A stretch of DNA of 64,000 nucleotides from Paenibacillus sp. DMB20 (GCF_000987955.1 NZ_LAZU01000003.1:124001-188000), one strand, 5' to 3'; counted from the stretch's first letter, positions 26,135-35,432 are shown. The notes: generated by a model not told the origin, from the sequence alone. Made by a program: numbers and translations.

Positions 26135-26620
26135 ATGAATGATGTCAGCAGCGTTTCCAAAGGGGGCCATTCATTGATCTATAGCGATAAACCCGTTTCC
26201 GAAATTCACGTACTGGAATTATTAAATGTTGCGGTATGGGCTCCTAACGACGGAATGCGAGAACCTTGGCGTTTTATATTTGTTGGATCCGGCAGCACGG
26301 AATTAATGTCTGGATTGCAGGATCAGGCTCCAGCCTATCTGATGTTGGTTATCAAGGAAGATCGTGATCTTCATAAAAGAGAAGAGGATTTTGGGGCAGC
26401 ATGCTGCCTCATGCAGAATTTTCGCCTGCTCTCGCAGGAAAGCATGCTACATGTGCGAATGACAATGAATGATTGGATTTATGACAGAACATGCAGCTGC
26501 CGTTATGGTGTTCAAAAAGACGAACGTATCGTGGCGGTGCTGGAAATGGGTTATCTTGAACAAGCCATTGAGCCTGTAAAGGCCGAGCATTCACTGGACT
26601 TTGCTTTTGAGTTGTTGTAG
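26135..26620 (+). CDS. Short nitroreductase-family protein
   Basis: The ATG at 26135 follows GAGGAGGG. At 161 residues it is shorter than most nitroreductases (about 190-220). It keeps APNDGMREPWRFIFVG, which fits the SPSxxNxQPWxF stretch, and ERIVAVLEMGYLEQA near the end, but the N-terminal RRSxRxF arginines that bind FMN phosphate are missing. It may be a degenerate partner subunit of the preceding protein, since these enzymes bind FMN at a dimer interface. The two genes are co-directional and nearly contiguous. Confidence 0.7.
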   Translation: MNDVSSVSKGGHSLIYSDKPVSEIHVLELLNVAVWAPNDGMREPWRFIFVGSGSTELMSGLQDQAPAYLMLVIKEDRDLHKREEDFGAACCLMQNFRLLSQESMLHVRMTMNDWIYDRTCSCRYGVQKDERIVAVLEMGYLEQAIEPVKAEHSLDFAFELL

Positions 26621-27050
26621 GATTTATGCAATGCGGCCTTCGGGAAACAAGTTTGATCTAATTAATGGACCAACAATATAGGGAATAAAGACTTATCAAT
26701 GTAGTCTATAGGTATCTTTTTACCATATAATAGTGGGTTAAAAGGTTGATTGTTGGTTTCTTTTACCCGTATACTAGCTATAATCAGGCTATGGAATCCC
26801 TTCCTTCTACTTTATCTATTCATGGAAAATAGGGGCTCCAATCTCCTGATTTTTTATTTTTCCGGCGCTCCAGGGGATGTTGGTAGTGGCCTGCGACGCC
26901 ACAGGCGTTTTTCGCCTTGGATAGAGGACAGCTCGGGCGCAGTGGGCATGTTTACTAATTTGCAGCGGATGCGCTGGAATGGGAATCTACTGGGCTTGCC
27001 TATTCCGTTTTTTTGGCCTGGTCACGATATATGATAGGAGGCGGAATGCA
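26621..27050. other. Intergenic region before the immunity-like group
   Basis: No gene is supported. A TATAAT at 26726-26731 has only a poor -35 partner. An open frame at 26750-27034 has no ribosome binding site and no family resemblance. Confidence 0.4.
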
Positions 27051-27848
27051 ATGGATCCCAAGGCCAAAAAAATTTTGATGAACACGTATTGGAGCTCTGG
27101 GCGCTGGAGAATGGGCGGACCTTCCTGTTCGGATGCCGACTTCCAATATGCGAAAAGTAAAGGGCTGATGTTCGACCCGGTGACCCTGTCACACGATGAA
27201 TGCGTCCTAAAGCTAAAAGAACTGCACGAGCAAAAAATCACCAAGGAAAGAGCGGTACGCGCCTTTCTGCACAGTCTGTCAACACGCAAGGTTTATTTGA
27301 GAAGCGCCTTGTCCAGCTTTGCATTGACGCATGATTTACCGATACATACCTTTTCGCAGCGGCCGGCAGAGGGACTGCGCTATTGTGCTTGCGGTGATTG
27401 CTCTAACAGGAAGCTGACCGCCAAGGAACATTATGTAGACGAGGATTTGAATGTACTTAGCTTTGAACGGATCAAATGGGGCGGCGTCCGATTGAACTGG
27501 CTGATCTATTGCCTGATGGATCTGGAATTCCTCAACAAGGAAGAGGACTTTGAGGTTCACGGCGAGGATATTGCCATCCTTAAGCAAATGATCAAAGCCA
27601 TAGAGGCTTGCAAGGAAAAGGATGCAGCGCGACAGCTGGAGAAGCGGTGGAAAGATATTTTCCCTGCCAATCAGTATGAACGGGACTTCGTGATGGAAAT
27701 TTGGGGGTACGCCGGTCTGCTGCAGTCCCATAACGATTACCGCAAAGAACGCGGTCGGGGAACCGACTTTATGTCGATGGCCACCTGGAGAGGAGAGGAT
27801 GGTTATTCTGCGGAAAAGCTGGAGTTCTACTTTGGGGAATATCTATAG
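27051..27848 (+). CDS. Hypothetical protein with a CxCxxC cluster, possible immunity-type gene
   Basis: The ATG at 27051 sits behind GATAGGAGGCGG. The 265-residue soluble protein has no signal peptide or membrane segment. A cysteine cluster RYCACGDCSN occurs near residue 125, and the rest is mainly alpha-helical and rich in charge. No family was recognised with confidence. It begins a co-directional set with a zinc-ribbon/DUF1963-like gene and an ankyrin remnant, both of which occur as immunity proteins in polymorphic-toxin loci. Immunity or toxin-antidote function is therefore an inference from neighbours only. Confidence 0.55.
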   Translation: MDPKAKKILMNTYWSSGRWRMGGPSCSDADFQYAKSKGLMFDPVTLSHDECVLKLKELHEQKITKERAVRAFLHSLSTRKVYLRSALSSFALTHDLPIHTFSQRPAEGLRYCACGDCSNRKLTAKEHYVDEDLNVLSFERIKWGGVRLNWLIYCLMDLEFLNKEEDFEVHGEDIAILKQMIKAIEACKEKDAARQLEKRWKDIFPANQYERDFVMEIWGYAGLLQSHNDYRKERGRGTDFMSMATWRGEDGYSAEKLEFYFGEYL

Positions 27849-28054
27849 TCCTTTGCGTATGCGCGCCAATCATTTGAAGGGAATTTGCATTTAAGCTAAC
27901 TTTTCGGATAACTCAGAATTCAGAGCTGGCGGGTTATACGTCAGACGACTTTGGCCTGATGAATTTATTCATAACCTATGGGATTCCTACCTTCAAGGGA
28001 AATTCCCAAATGAATCTAAAAATGAAAGAATATCATAACGGAGGTGAAGTATGC

Positions 28055-29344
28055 GTGACGGAACGTATTCCATGCAAAACCGAAGGCTGCAGGGCGACGA
28101 TCCTGCCGACCACGGCGGCCAAAACAGGCGGTTACTGCATGCCCTGCCGTCAGGAGCAGGAACGGCAAAAACGGCAAGCGTATATTGAACAGCACCGCAG
28201 AACGGTGAATTTGTATGATGGCTTGACGGACCCGGTGGACCTTCTGAAGGTCATGCATGCGCCGAGGAAGTATGATCCGCTGATTCAATATGTTCCTTAC
28301 CCTTTAAGCAAAGAGCAGGTATATGTATCATTAACGGCTGAAGAGGCGGGTCGAATGCTGAAATATGCGCTGAAGCTTTTGGCTGAGGGCGTTAAGAGCG
28401 AAGCCGACCATATCCTGTTATCGCTAGTGTGTTACCGGAATGACAAAATCGCAGAAGTTCTGCCCGAGCTCATGGAACGCGGCATGTACCATTCCTCCAT
28501 ACTATTCAAGGATGCATCATCAGACATCCGGGACCGCCTGCTACAGCAGGTGGAGCGGGACGACGATAACCGCAATCATCTCTTGCTGATATTGAGCTGG
28601 ATTGGCGATCCCGTGATTGTGAGCCGTTTTCGGGAATGGCGATCGCATCCACCGGCGTGGGCGGTGCAGCTGTTCGCAGGTCCTGAACTTTATGCCCTTG
28701 AGGGGGGCTGGGAGCTCACGCCGGACGGGGAAAGACGCGATTTGGTCCATGGCTTGAGCTATGCGATTAGGGCAACGGGTGCGCAGCGTGATTCCGCAGC
28801 GGAAGCGTCCGCTGCCCGTTTCCTGAAAACGAGCGCCTCTGACTGCCCATGGTGCCAGGGGAAGCTAACCATCCTGTTGGATGGAGACATTTCCCATCCT
28901 TCCTTGGCGTATCTCGGCCTGCCGCTGGAACGTCTGCAAGTGGAGACCTGCGAGCACTGCGGATGCTTCGGTACCATTTACATGGAGCTGGATCATCAGG
29001 GCGTGCCGGTCTGGAGCCGGTTTAACCAAAAACCCGAGCATTTGCCGAGTTTTGATTCCGAGGACAACAGCGGCGTGACCGTGCCAAGGTTGACCCTTTC
29101 ACCCGAGCCGCACTCCCCGTATTATGCTGCGGTTTGGACCTTGTCTCAGCAGGATTCGCAGATCGGGGGTCACCCGAGCTGGGTGCAAGATGCAGAATAT
29201 CCGCTTTGCCCTTGCTGTGCCAAACGCATGCCGTTTATAGGTCAGATGGACTGGGCCGATTTCGACAATTTGGGGGAAGGCATTTTTTATATGTTTGTTT
29301 GTGCAGAGGATAAGGTAACGGCTACGTTGTATCAGCAAAGCTAA
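28055..29344 (+). CDS. Zinc-ribbon protein with C-terminal DUF1963/YwqG-like domain
   Basis: The GTG at 28055 is 8 bp after GGAGGTG and gives 429 residues. A zinc-finger-like C-x4-C...C-x2-C lies at the start (IPCKTEGCRATILPTT, then GYCMPC). A helical repeat-like middle (about 90-240, VSRFREWRSHPPAW) follows, then two more CxxC pairs (CPWCQGKL, CEHCGC). The C-terminal part reads KIGG-like QIGGHPSWVQDAEYPLCPCC with PFIGQMDW, as in DUF1963/YwqG proteins. Proteins of this type are often found beside secreted nuclease or deaminase toxins as immunity factors. No toxin is seen in this window, so the role is inferred. Confidence 0.65.
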   Translation: MTERIPCKTEGCRATILPTTAAKTGGYCMPCRQEQERQKRQAYIEQHRRTVNLYDGLTDPVDLLKVMHAPRKYDPLIQYVPYPLSKEQVYVSLTAEEAGRMLKYALKLLAEGVKSEADHILLSLVCYRNDKIAEVLPELMERGMYHSSILFKDASSDIRDRLLQQVERDDDNRNHLLLILSWIGDPVIVSRFREWRSHPPAWAVQLFAGPELYALEGGWELTPDGERRDLVHGLSYAIRATGAQRDSAAEASAARFLKTSASDCPWCQGKLTILLDGDISHPSLAYLGLPLERLQVETCEHCGCFGTIYMELDHQGVPVWSRFNQKPEHLPSFDSEDNSGVTVPRLTLSPEPHSPYYAAVWTLSQQDSQIGGHPSWVQDAEYPLCPCCAKRMPFIGQMDWADFDNLGEGIFYMFVCAEDKVTATLYQQS

Positions 29345-29369
29345 GCGCAATGGCAAAGGGGGAGTATCT

Positions 29370-29674
29370 GTGAATTGGAAGGAAGTCAGCAAGACGAAAG
29401 ACCTTGAAATGGTTCAAAAGGCTGTAGCCGAACTGGATGTGAATGAACCGGACGAGCGGGGCAGAACGCCGCTGATGTTGTTTCTGACGAACCGAATGCC
29501 CATCCAGGCTATCGAGCTGTTAATCGAAAAGGGAGCGAGCTTGAGGCGGAGGACAAACTCGGGGATACGGCACTGAAAAAAGCGGTCAAGTTCAAGCAAC
29601 CTGAAGCGATCGTGAACGGCTACAACTGGGACGATGGCCCCGAACCGATGCGGTGTGCCTTCGAGAATATCTGA
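29370..29674 (+). pseudogene. Ankyrin-repeat / DUF4274-like protein, frameshifted
   Basis: The GTG at 29370 follows GGGGGAG. The first frame gives ankyrin units (NEPDERGRTPLMLFLTNRM, AIELLIEKGA) and then derails. The -1/+2 frame from about 29535 continues the repeat (LEAEDKLGDTALKKAVKF) and ends in NGYNWDDGPEPMRCAFENI, which looks like the start of a DUF4274 domain (YNWDDG motif) cut short by a TGA at 29672-29674. So there is one indel near 29535 and probably loss of the C-terminus. The ankyrin-DUF4274 combination is common in Bacillales immunity neighbourhoods. Confidence 0.6.
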
Positions 29675-29824
29675 AAGATGCTAAGTAGTAGATGTCATCT
29701 AGCAAATGATTTCGTAGTAGTATAAGATTAATGTAATTCGTGCCTGTGCAAATATATCCAGTTCTGATCAGATGAGCTTGAGATCAGCTTTCATACTTCA
29801 AAAGGTTTGGAAAGGAGAGTAAAA

Positions 29825-30424
29825 ATGAAAATAATCATTGTTGGGGCAAGTGGCGCGATTGGACAAGCAGTCGCCAAAGAACTAGGAAAAAACCATGAAA
29901 TTATCCGTGCTGGAAGGAACGGAATAGATGTAACCGTTGATATTACCTCGATCGATAGCATCAAAAACATGTATGAGCAAGTTGGAAAAGTGGATGCAGT
30001 CATTAGCGCAACAGGTGGCGCTCATTTTGGTCCTGTTTCAGAATTAACGCCAGAGTTAAACGAAATAGGGATTGAAAGTAAACTTAAAGGACAAATCAAT
30101 TTGGTGCTTTTGGGAATGGACTATGTTAATGACAGTGGAAGCTTTACTTTAACAACTGGAATCATGATGGATGACCCAGTTCCTCAAGGTGCATCGGCAG
30201 CTATGGCAAATGGCGGTGTTAAAGCATTCGTAAAGTCCGCATCTATTGAAATGCCAAGGGGAATCCGTATAAATAGTGTTAGCCCGAATGTCTTACAAGA
30301 ATCGCTAGAAAAATATGGTGAGTTTTTTCCGGGCTTTGAAGCAGTTCCTGCGAGTCGCGTAGCCCTTGCTTTCAAAAAAAGCGTAGAAGGGGCTCAAACT
30401 GGACAAAATTATGAAGTTTATTAA
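29825..30424 (+). CDS. Short-chain dehydrogenase/reductase, short form
   Basis: The ATG at 29825 follows GGAAAGGAGAG. The 199-residue protein has the dinucleotide site IVGASGAIGQAVAKEL at the very N-terminus and SATGGAHFGP. The usual YxxxK is replaced by GASAAMANGGVKAF, as in the YbbO/short SDR branch where Tyr is not conserved. The fold is a Rossmann oxidoreductase or NAD-binding regulator; the reaction is not assigned. The gene stands alone and is followed 33 bp later by a dispersed palindromic repeat. Confidence 0.82.
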   Translation: MKIIIVGASGAIGQAVAKELGKNHEIIRAGRNGIDVTVDITSIDSIKNMYEQVGKVDAVISATGGAHFGPVSELTPELNEIGIESKLKGQINLVLLGMDYVNDSGSFTLTTGIMMDDPVPQGASAAMANGGVKAFVKSASIEMPRGIRINSVSPNVLQESLEKYGEFFPGFEAVPASRVALAFKKSVEGAQTGQNYEVY

Positions 30425-30457
30425 TCAAATCTCATTAAAGATTATTACTTCTGAGAC

Positions 30458-30580
30458 TGTCGGAGGACAAGAACATATGCGCATTTAAAAGTCGCGGGAA
30501 ATCGCGGCTTTTTTATTTTAACGATATAAGTTCTTGTCCCAAATCGAGGAATATCGTTAGCCGAAAAGTACAAGAACTTG
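30458..30580. repeat. Dispersed palindromic repeat, copy A (full length)
   Basis: About 123 bp. GGACAAGAAC (30465-30474) is an exact inverted match to GTTCTTGTCC (30530-30539). Between them a terminator-like hairpin AAGTCGCG/CGCGGCTT (30489-30510) is followed by six T. The 3' part (ATATCGTTAGCCG, CAAGAACTTG) is shared with copy D near 47600. It lies between converging genes. Confidence 0.75.
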
Positions 30581-30680
30581 GTATCATAGCCGTTTTGATT
30601 AAATCTCTTTTAATAAACACCTTATTAACAACTTCTCCTTCCAGAGCTACGGCCACTTCCAGGACTAGCGGGCAGGTTAA

Positions 30681-31568
30681 TTAATATGTTTCTTTGGACA
30701 TTGCACTGAAATAGTCTATAACAACACTGCGAAACTCTAGGGCCGCTTTCGAAATGTATCGGCTTTTGTGTGACAATAAAGCAATCTCCCGTACCAGTGC
30801 ATGATCCTCTACTTGGAGATATTTAATGCGTTCTTGTGGACTTCTTGCTGTGCTTGGTATAAATGCGAGACCGATCTCCGCTTCCACAAGTGCGGTTAAC
30901 CTTGCAGGTTCATCTCCTTCGTATACGTACTTGGGTAGAAAGCCGACCGATTTGCATTCGGAGTCCACCAGATCACGAACACCGTACCCTTTCTTCACGC
31001 CCACAAACCACTCGTCCTTAAGCTCTGCTAACGTTATGCTGCTTCGCTCCCCATACCGATGATTAGGGGGGACGGCTACAACGATGGGGTCATCGAACAG
31101 CATTTGACATTCTATATCATCACCTTGGATGGGAGGGGAGGACAGACAAAAATCGATCTCTCCTCGATGAAGAAGCGAGGCCATTTCCCGTAAGGTTACC
31201 ATTTGGACATGAAATTGAATATGCGGCCGGTTTTTCCGAAATTCCCGCAGGATGCCTGGCAATGTGCTTGCCGTGGTCACCGCCAATCGGATAGTGCCCT
31301 GCTCCGGGCTGGAGAGGTTATCGATTTCCCGTTTTCCCTGTTCCAATTCGAATAAGGCTTTTTCGGCTCGGCGAAGAAATGTTCTTCCTAATTCGTTTAG
31401 TCGCAGCTTTCTCCCAATTCGATCAAATAAAGGAACTCCCAGGTCGTCTTCTAACCGTTGTATCGTTTTGCTCAGTGAGGATTGCGTGACATGCAGTTTT
31501 CTCGCAGCTTCCGTAACATGCTCGCATCGGGCCACTGTCAGAAAATATTTCAGTTGAAGAAGTTCCAT
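30681..31568 (-). CDS. LysR-family transcriptional regulator
   Basis: The 295-residue protein has the standard layout: N-terminal HTH (MELLQLKYFLTVARCEHVTEAARKLHVTQSSLSKTIQRLEDDLG) split here as LQLKYFLTVA and VTQSSLSKTIQRLED, a linker helix, and a periplasmic-binding-like sensor domain from about residue 90. It most resembles the CynR/GltC/YwbI type. It is transcribed divergently from a DHA2 multidrug-type MFS gene, which it probably activates or represses through the 110-bp spacer. Confidence 0.9.
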   Translation of the reverse strand: MELLQLKYFLTVARCEHVTEAARKLHVTQSSLSKTIQRLEDDLGVPLFDRIGRKLRLNELGRTFLRRAEKALFELEQGKREIDNLSSPEQGTIRLAVTTASTLPGILREFRKNRPHIQFHVQMVTLREMASLLHRGEIDFCLSSPPIQGDDIECQMLFDDPIVVAVPPNHRYGERSSITLAELKDEWFVGVKKGYGVRDLVDSECKSVGFLPKYVYEGDEPARLTALVEAEIGLAFIPSTARSPQERIKYLQVEDHALVREIALLSHKSRYISKAALEFRSVVIDYFSAMSKETY

Positions 31569-31616
31569 TTCGCATCATTCCCTTATTCCTTTTAGTTCAT
31601 TAAATCATAACATAAA

Positions 31617-31639
31617 ATGCGTTGGAATAAATAACGCGT
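31617..31639. promoter_or_regulatory. Candidate LysR binding site
   Basis: ATGCGTT (31617-31623) and AACGCGT (31633-31639) form an inverted repeat (6 of 7) with a 9-bp AT-rich centre in the divergent LysR/MFS spacer, which fits the T-N11-A style of LysR boxes. Confidence 0.4.
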
Positions 31640-31679
31640 TTCAAGTAAGATGACAGCAGAACAAGGAGGTGAGAACAAA

Positions 31680-33065
31680 ATGAACGCTCGCAATAAATGG
31701 CTAATGATATCTGTTGGATTGGGAATTATGCTGAACCCACTGAATTCCTCCATGATTTCTGTGGCTATCGCAAGACTGCAACATGTGTATCGACTCGATT
31801 TTACAGACGTTTCATGGATTATTTTTTCGTTCTACATTGCGAGTGCCGTTGCTCACCCCGTCATGGGCAAGGCTAGCGATTTGTTCGGCCGCAGGAGGAT
31901 ATTCCTTACCGGTCTTGTTGTCGCCTTCGCCTCATCCATATTAGCTCCGTTATCACCCAGCTTTTCGTGGCTCATCGTATTCCGGATCGTTCAATCCATC
32001 GGCACAAGCATGATGGTTGCCGTCGGAATGGCGATTGTAAGAATTTACGTTACCGAGAAACAAGCAACTGCATTGTCCGTCCTGGCGATATTCCTGTCCG
32101 GTGCAGCAGCGATCGGCCCCTTTATCGGTGGTGTATTGATTCATTGGTGGGACTGGCCTAGCATCTTCATTGTTAATGTTCCGTTTGTAACGGCAAGCTT
32201 TTTATTAGCCTGGAGAACAATCCCTAAGGACGAGCCAATCGAATCCGCTTCTGGCGATATGTCCATCCGGAAATGGCTAGGGTTGATTGATGCCCCAGGC
32301 ATCCTGTTGTTTACGGTAGCTTTGGTGGCTCTGTTGATTGGTTTACTTTCGGTTAAATCAACCGGACATATTTCAACATGGCATCTTATGACAGGTGGGA
32401 TCGGTTTTATTGCACTGGCGACATTTATACGACATGAATTAAAAACGCCATCACCCTTTATTCCTTTGCGGGTCTTCGCTAAATATCCCGCAATGACTTG
32501 GGTAAATGTGCAATTCATGCTGGTTAACATTCTTTTTTACGCTCTTTTTTTCGGCATACCGTCTTATTTGCAGCAGGTACTCCATGTCAGCGAATTTAAT
32601 ACGGGAATTCTCATGTTAGCCTTGGGCTTGTGCTCACTCGTTATTTCTCCAGTCGCAGGACGTTGGATTGACAAATCGGGGCCACAGCCAGCTTTGATAG
32701 TATCTGCAGTGTTAATGACATTCGGGTCCATATGGATCGTGACATTGGATGAGGCTTCGCCGGTCGTCAGTGTAATCCTGACTTTAGCAGCATTTGGCAT
32801 AAGTAACGGGTTGTACGGTGTCGGCATGCAGGCGGCCTTGTTCAAGAGCACGCCAAAAGAAATGATCGGTGTCTCATCGGGGATTTTTAATACATCGAGA
32901 TACCTGGGTACCATTTTATCGACATTGTTGATTGGAATCGTCATGGGAGATACGTTCAATGCTATAGGATTCCAAGTGCTCGGAGTCATCCTTACGGTAC
33001 TAGCCGCATCTTTGATCATCATGAGCTTACGGCGCCAGGGATCAGCAGAAACGCAAGCGCGATAG
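31680..33065 (+). CDS. MFS transporter, DHA2 (EmrB/QacA-like) family
   Basis: The ATG at 31680 follows AAGGAGGTGAG; the upstream in-frame ATG lacks a site. The 461-residue protein has about 14 membrane segments. LNPLNSSMISVAIARLQ (TM1), ASDLFGRRRIFLTGLV (loop 2-3 motif A) and RIVQSIGTSMMVAVGMAI are typical of DHA2 drug exporters. It should be proton-driven and export a hydrophobic compound. LysR control is likely from the arrangement. A palindromic repeat copy follows it. Confidence 0.88.
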   Translation: MNARNKWLMISVGLGIMLNPLNSSMISVAIARLQHVYRLDFTDVSWIIFSFYIASAVAHPVMGKASDLFGRRRIFLTGLVVAFASSILAPLSPSFSWLIVFRIVQSIGTSMMVAVGMAIVRIYVTEKQATALSVLAIFLSGAAAIGPFIGGVLIHWWDWPSIFIVNVPFVTASFLLAWRTIPKDEPIESASGDMSIRKWLGLIDAPGILLFTVALVALLIGLLSVKSTGHISTWHLMTGGIGFIALATFIRHELKTPSPFIPLRVFAKYPAMTWVNVQFMLVNILFYALFFGIPSYLQQVLHVSEFNTGILMLALGLCSLVISPVAGRWIDKSGPQPALIVSAVLMTFGSIWIVTLDEASPVVSVILTLAAFGISNGLYGVGMQAALFKSTPKEMIGVSSGIFNTSRYLGTILSTLLIGIVMGDTFNAIGFQVLGVILTVLAASLIIMSLRRQGSAETQAR

Positions 33066-33097
33066 TTTCGACAAAACCATTAACATAAAACATTGGG

Positions 33098-33170
33098 AAA
33101 ACAAGAAGACACACGCAATAAAAGTCGCCTAGATGGCGACTTTTTGGTTTCAACGATACAAGCTCTTGCC
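33098..33170. repeat. Dispersed palindromic repeat, copy B
   Basis: ACAAGAAGACACACGCA, then a perfect 9-bp hairpin AAAGTCGCC/GGCGACTTT (33121-33143) with a short T run, then CAACGATACAAGCTCTTGCC. It aligns with the first 75 bp of copies A and D and lies between converging MFS and glycosyltransferase genes, so it likely terminates both. Confidence 0.7.
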
Positions 33171-33232
33171 ATTCCCTTATTTCTTGTGATTAGGTTGATA
33201 TAATATAAGGGTTATGATTTGCTTTGTCGTAA

Positions 33233-34327
33233 TCATCGGTTTACCTCCTTATATGTTTGAAGTAACCGAGAAACAATCTTATGAATGGAAAATCTTCGTT
33301 GAACTGTTTTAGCGCCATCTTTCCCAAAATCCCTGGCTCTTTTTGGATTACCTAACAGGCTGTTTATGTCAGATGAAAGCTTTTCGATTGAGATAGGCGT
33401 GAATGCTCCATGATCTCCGAAGTGACATTGAATCATCTGATTTATATTTTTCTGCTGCACAATACCGCAGTACCCTGCAACACCTACAGAAATAACGGGT
33501 TTTGCACATGCCATTGCTTCGAGTGCAACACGCCCCGTCCCTATTACAACATCTGCGGCATTATAGGCATGTTGGATGTTAGACATTGGAGGACGAATGA
33601 TGACTGCTCTTCGACCAAGACGATGATTGACTTTATCCGCAAGCTGAATTAAGTTTGAACGAAGGGGGCCAGGACCAACCAGGACGGCTATAAATTGACG
33701 GTTATTTTTGGCGATACGTCCTGCTGAAAGAATCACATTCCTGGCTATGTGATATTTATCAGGTGAGAACCTTCCAGCGTACACAAGAATTTTGGCGGTT
33801 AATGGTAAACGAAGAGCCTTCCTACAGCCACTTTTATTCGATGTAGGCCGGAACGTGGCTATGTCAATTCCATTAGGGACCATCCGGATCTTGTCTGTAG
33901 GGATTTTATGATTCATTAACCAATGGGTGAGCTTAGGCGAAACCGCAATCACGCGTTTGGATGTTCTTGCCGAAGTTAATAAGGCATCCTGATGATGATA
34001 AGTGCCATGTACGGTAACTATCGAAGGAATGTTATATTGTCGGGATAAGGTTACTGATAGTAAAAATGAGTTGGAATCATGGGCGTGGATTAGATTGTAC
34101 CTTCCTTTAGCTATGATAGACGACAAAAAGGATACCTTTTCTAATTTCTTCCCTGTTGGCAAAATATGAACTGGAATCCCCGCTCTTTTAAATGAACCTG
34201 CAAGTGGTCCTCCATTAGTGGCAACACCAACCCGGATCCCGTGTGTCAGTAAATTTCGGGATATGGAAAGAATATATTTTTCGGTTCCCCCAATATCCAA
34301 GCGCGTTACCAACATAAGAATGTTCAT
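33233..34327 (-). CDS. Glycosyltransferase family 4 (spore-coat type)
   Basis: The 364-residue GT-B enzyme has an N-terminal acceptor domain (MNILMLVTRLDIGGTEKYIL, with the IGGTE glycine motif) and a C-terminal nucleotide-sugar domain (ILVYAGRFSPDKYH; GTGRVALEAMACAKPVISVG). The second half of the EX7E motif is present, but the first Glu is replaced (GTGRVALE), which may alter or weaken catalysis. It neighbours a YheC/D-like gene and a second GT4 gene, as in Bacillales spore-coat clusters, so a sporulation role is likely. Confidence 0.82.
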   Translation of the reverse strand: MNILMLVTRLDIGGTEKYILSISRNLLTHGIRVGVATNGGPLAGSFKRAGIPVHILPTGKKLEKVSFLSSIIAKGRYNLIHAHDSNSFLLSVTLSRQYNIPSIVTVHGTYHHQDALLTSARTSKRVIAVSPKLTHWLMNHKIPTDKIRMVPNGIDIATFRPTSNKSGCRKALRLPLTAKILVYAGRFSPDKYHIARNVILSAGRIAKNNRQFIAVLVGPGPLRSNLIQLADKVNHRLGRRAVIIRPPMSNIQHAYNAADVVIGTGRVALEAMACAKPVISVGVAGYCGIVQQKNINQMIQCHFGDHGAFTPISIEKLSSDINSLLGNPKRARDFGKDGAKTVQRRFSIHKIVSRLLQTYKEVNR

Positions 34328-34427
34328 TTTTCACCTTCCAAAATTACCGGCTCGCATGAGTCCTGATATAAGATGGTTAATTCCTTGTGAATTCCTTATT
34401 TGAGGATAGCAGACTGCACGCCAAAAA

Positions 34428-35186
34428 TTATTGCTTCGCTGCTGCCCTTTTGTAACTAATCACTTTTCTGTACATCGACTTATCTGTTAATTTGTTGAAT
34501 ATATAAGGATCCGGATTCGTGTTTACTTCAATAATCCATGGTGTCCAAGAATGATCGAATCCAATATCCAATCCAATTTGCCTGAACCCAGGATATTTTT
34601 TGTGTAGATATTCTGCCGTGGTTACACCCAGCTTTTTCAATGTACGAATTACTTTTTGAATTTCTCTATTTGAAATGTGGGCGGCAAGGAGAGGTTTAAC
34701 ATCCATGGGCTTGCCCCCGCTGTGATAATTCGTCACGATTTTTTCAGGATGTGCCACTCTCCCGATGAGGCCTGTCGTTTCCCATTCCCCTTTGGGGTTC
34801 AGCTGTACCATAACCCGTGTATCAAAACGCCGCTTTTTATACTTCAATAAATGAATCCCCTTCTGAATTAGATAGCTTTTCATTTTTGTAAAATTACATA
34901 TCGATCTGTAAAATGATTCGAAATCTTCAAAAGTTCTCTCCGTTGTTCCAATTTGGTACGCATATTCACCAGATTTGAGTATTTGCGCGCGAATAACTCC
35001 ATTGCCATAGGTTCCCTTCTCAGGTTTAACGTAAACCATACCGTAAAGGTACAGCATTTTCTTCAGTGTAGACTTACTGAACCTACGGGTGTCCGGAATA
35101 AAAGGGCGAACCTCATTACTCTCAAGAAGCAGCTTTGTTTTGATCCATTTACTCATCAATACACTACGATGTTTCTTTTCACTCAT
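34428..35186 (-). CDS. YheC/YheD-family spore-coat-associated ATP-grasp protein
   Basis: The start at 35186 follows GGAGGG and AAAGG. The 252-residue protein shows the YheC/D pattern: LYGMVYVKPEKGTYGNGVIR (ATP-grasp nucleotide site), QKGIHLLKYKKRRFDTRVMVQ, and GLDIGFD...PWIIEVNTNPDP with the metal-binding E and N. B. subtilis YheC/YheD are coat-associated proteins made under sporulation control; the ATP-grasp fold suggests a ligase reaction not yet known. It sits between two glycosyltransferases, with a promoter region toward the second gene. Confidence 0.88.
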   Translation of the reverse strand: MSEKKHRSVLMSKWIKTKLLLESNEVRPFIPDTRRFSKSTLKKMLYLYGMVYVKPEKGTYGNGVIRAQILKSGEYAYQIGTTERTFEDFESFYRSICNFTKMKSYLIQKGIHLLKYKKRRFDTRVMVQLNPKGEWETTGLIGRVAHPEKIVTNYHSGGKPMDVKPLLAAHISNREIQKVIRTLKKLGVTTAEYLHKKYPGFRQIGLDIGFDHSWTPWIIEVNTNPDPYIFNKLTDKSMYRKVISYKRAAAKQ

Positions 35187-35432
35187 TCCTTTGATCCCTC
35201 CAGACGTATCTTGATGGAGCGGTTCATTTTCCATTCCAACATTCTATGCATTTTTTTCTGTGCCCGAGCAGGGAAATCGTACTCATTTCAAACAAATGGA
35301 CGTTACTATAGGCATATCTGTCAGCAAAAAAGGGGCTGATATTAGGGGGGAAAGACTACACTTCACTCATAAGATTGAATAAGAATATTACTGTTCAATC
35401 TGAGTTCGTACCTTGTGAGGGAGAGGAATATT

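Noticed and set aside
26680..26731. Similarity of the AAGACTTAT segment here to the hairpin at 11683-11695
   Set aside because: Only about 12 matching bases in AT-rich DNA; too short to call a repeat.
26750..27034. 94-codon open frame
   Set aside because: Hydrophobic start then low-complexity mix, no ribosome binding site and overlap with the upstream region of the next gene; no family resemblance.
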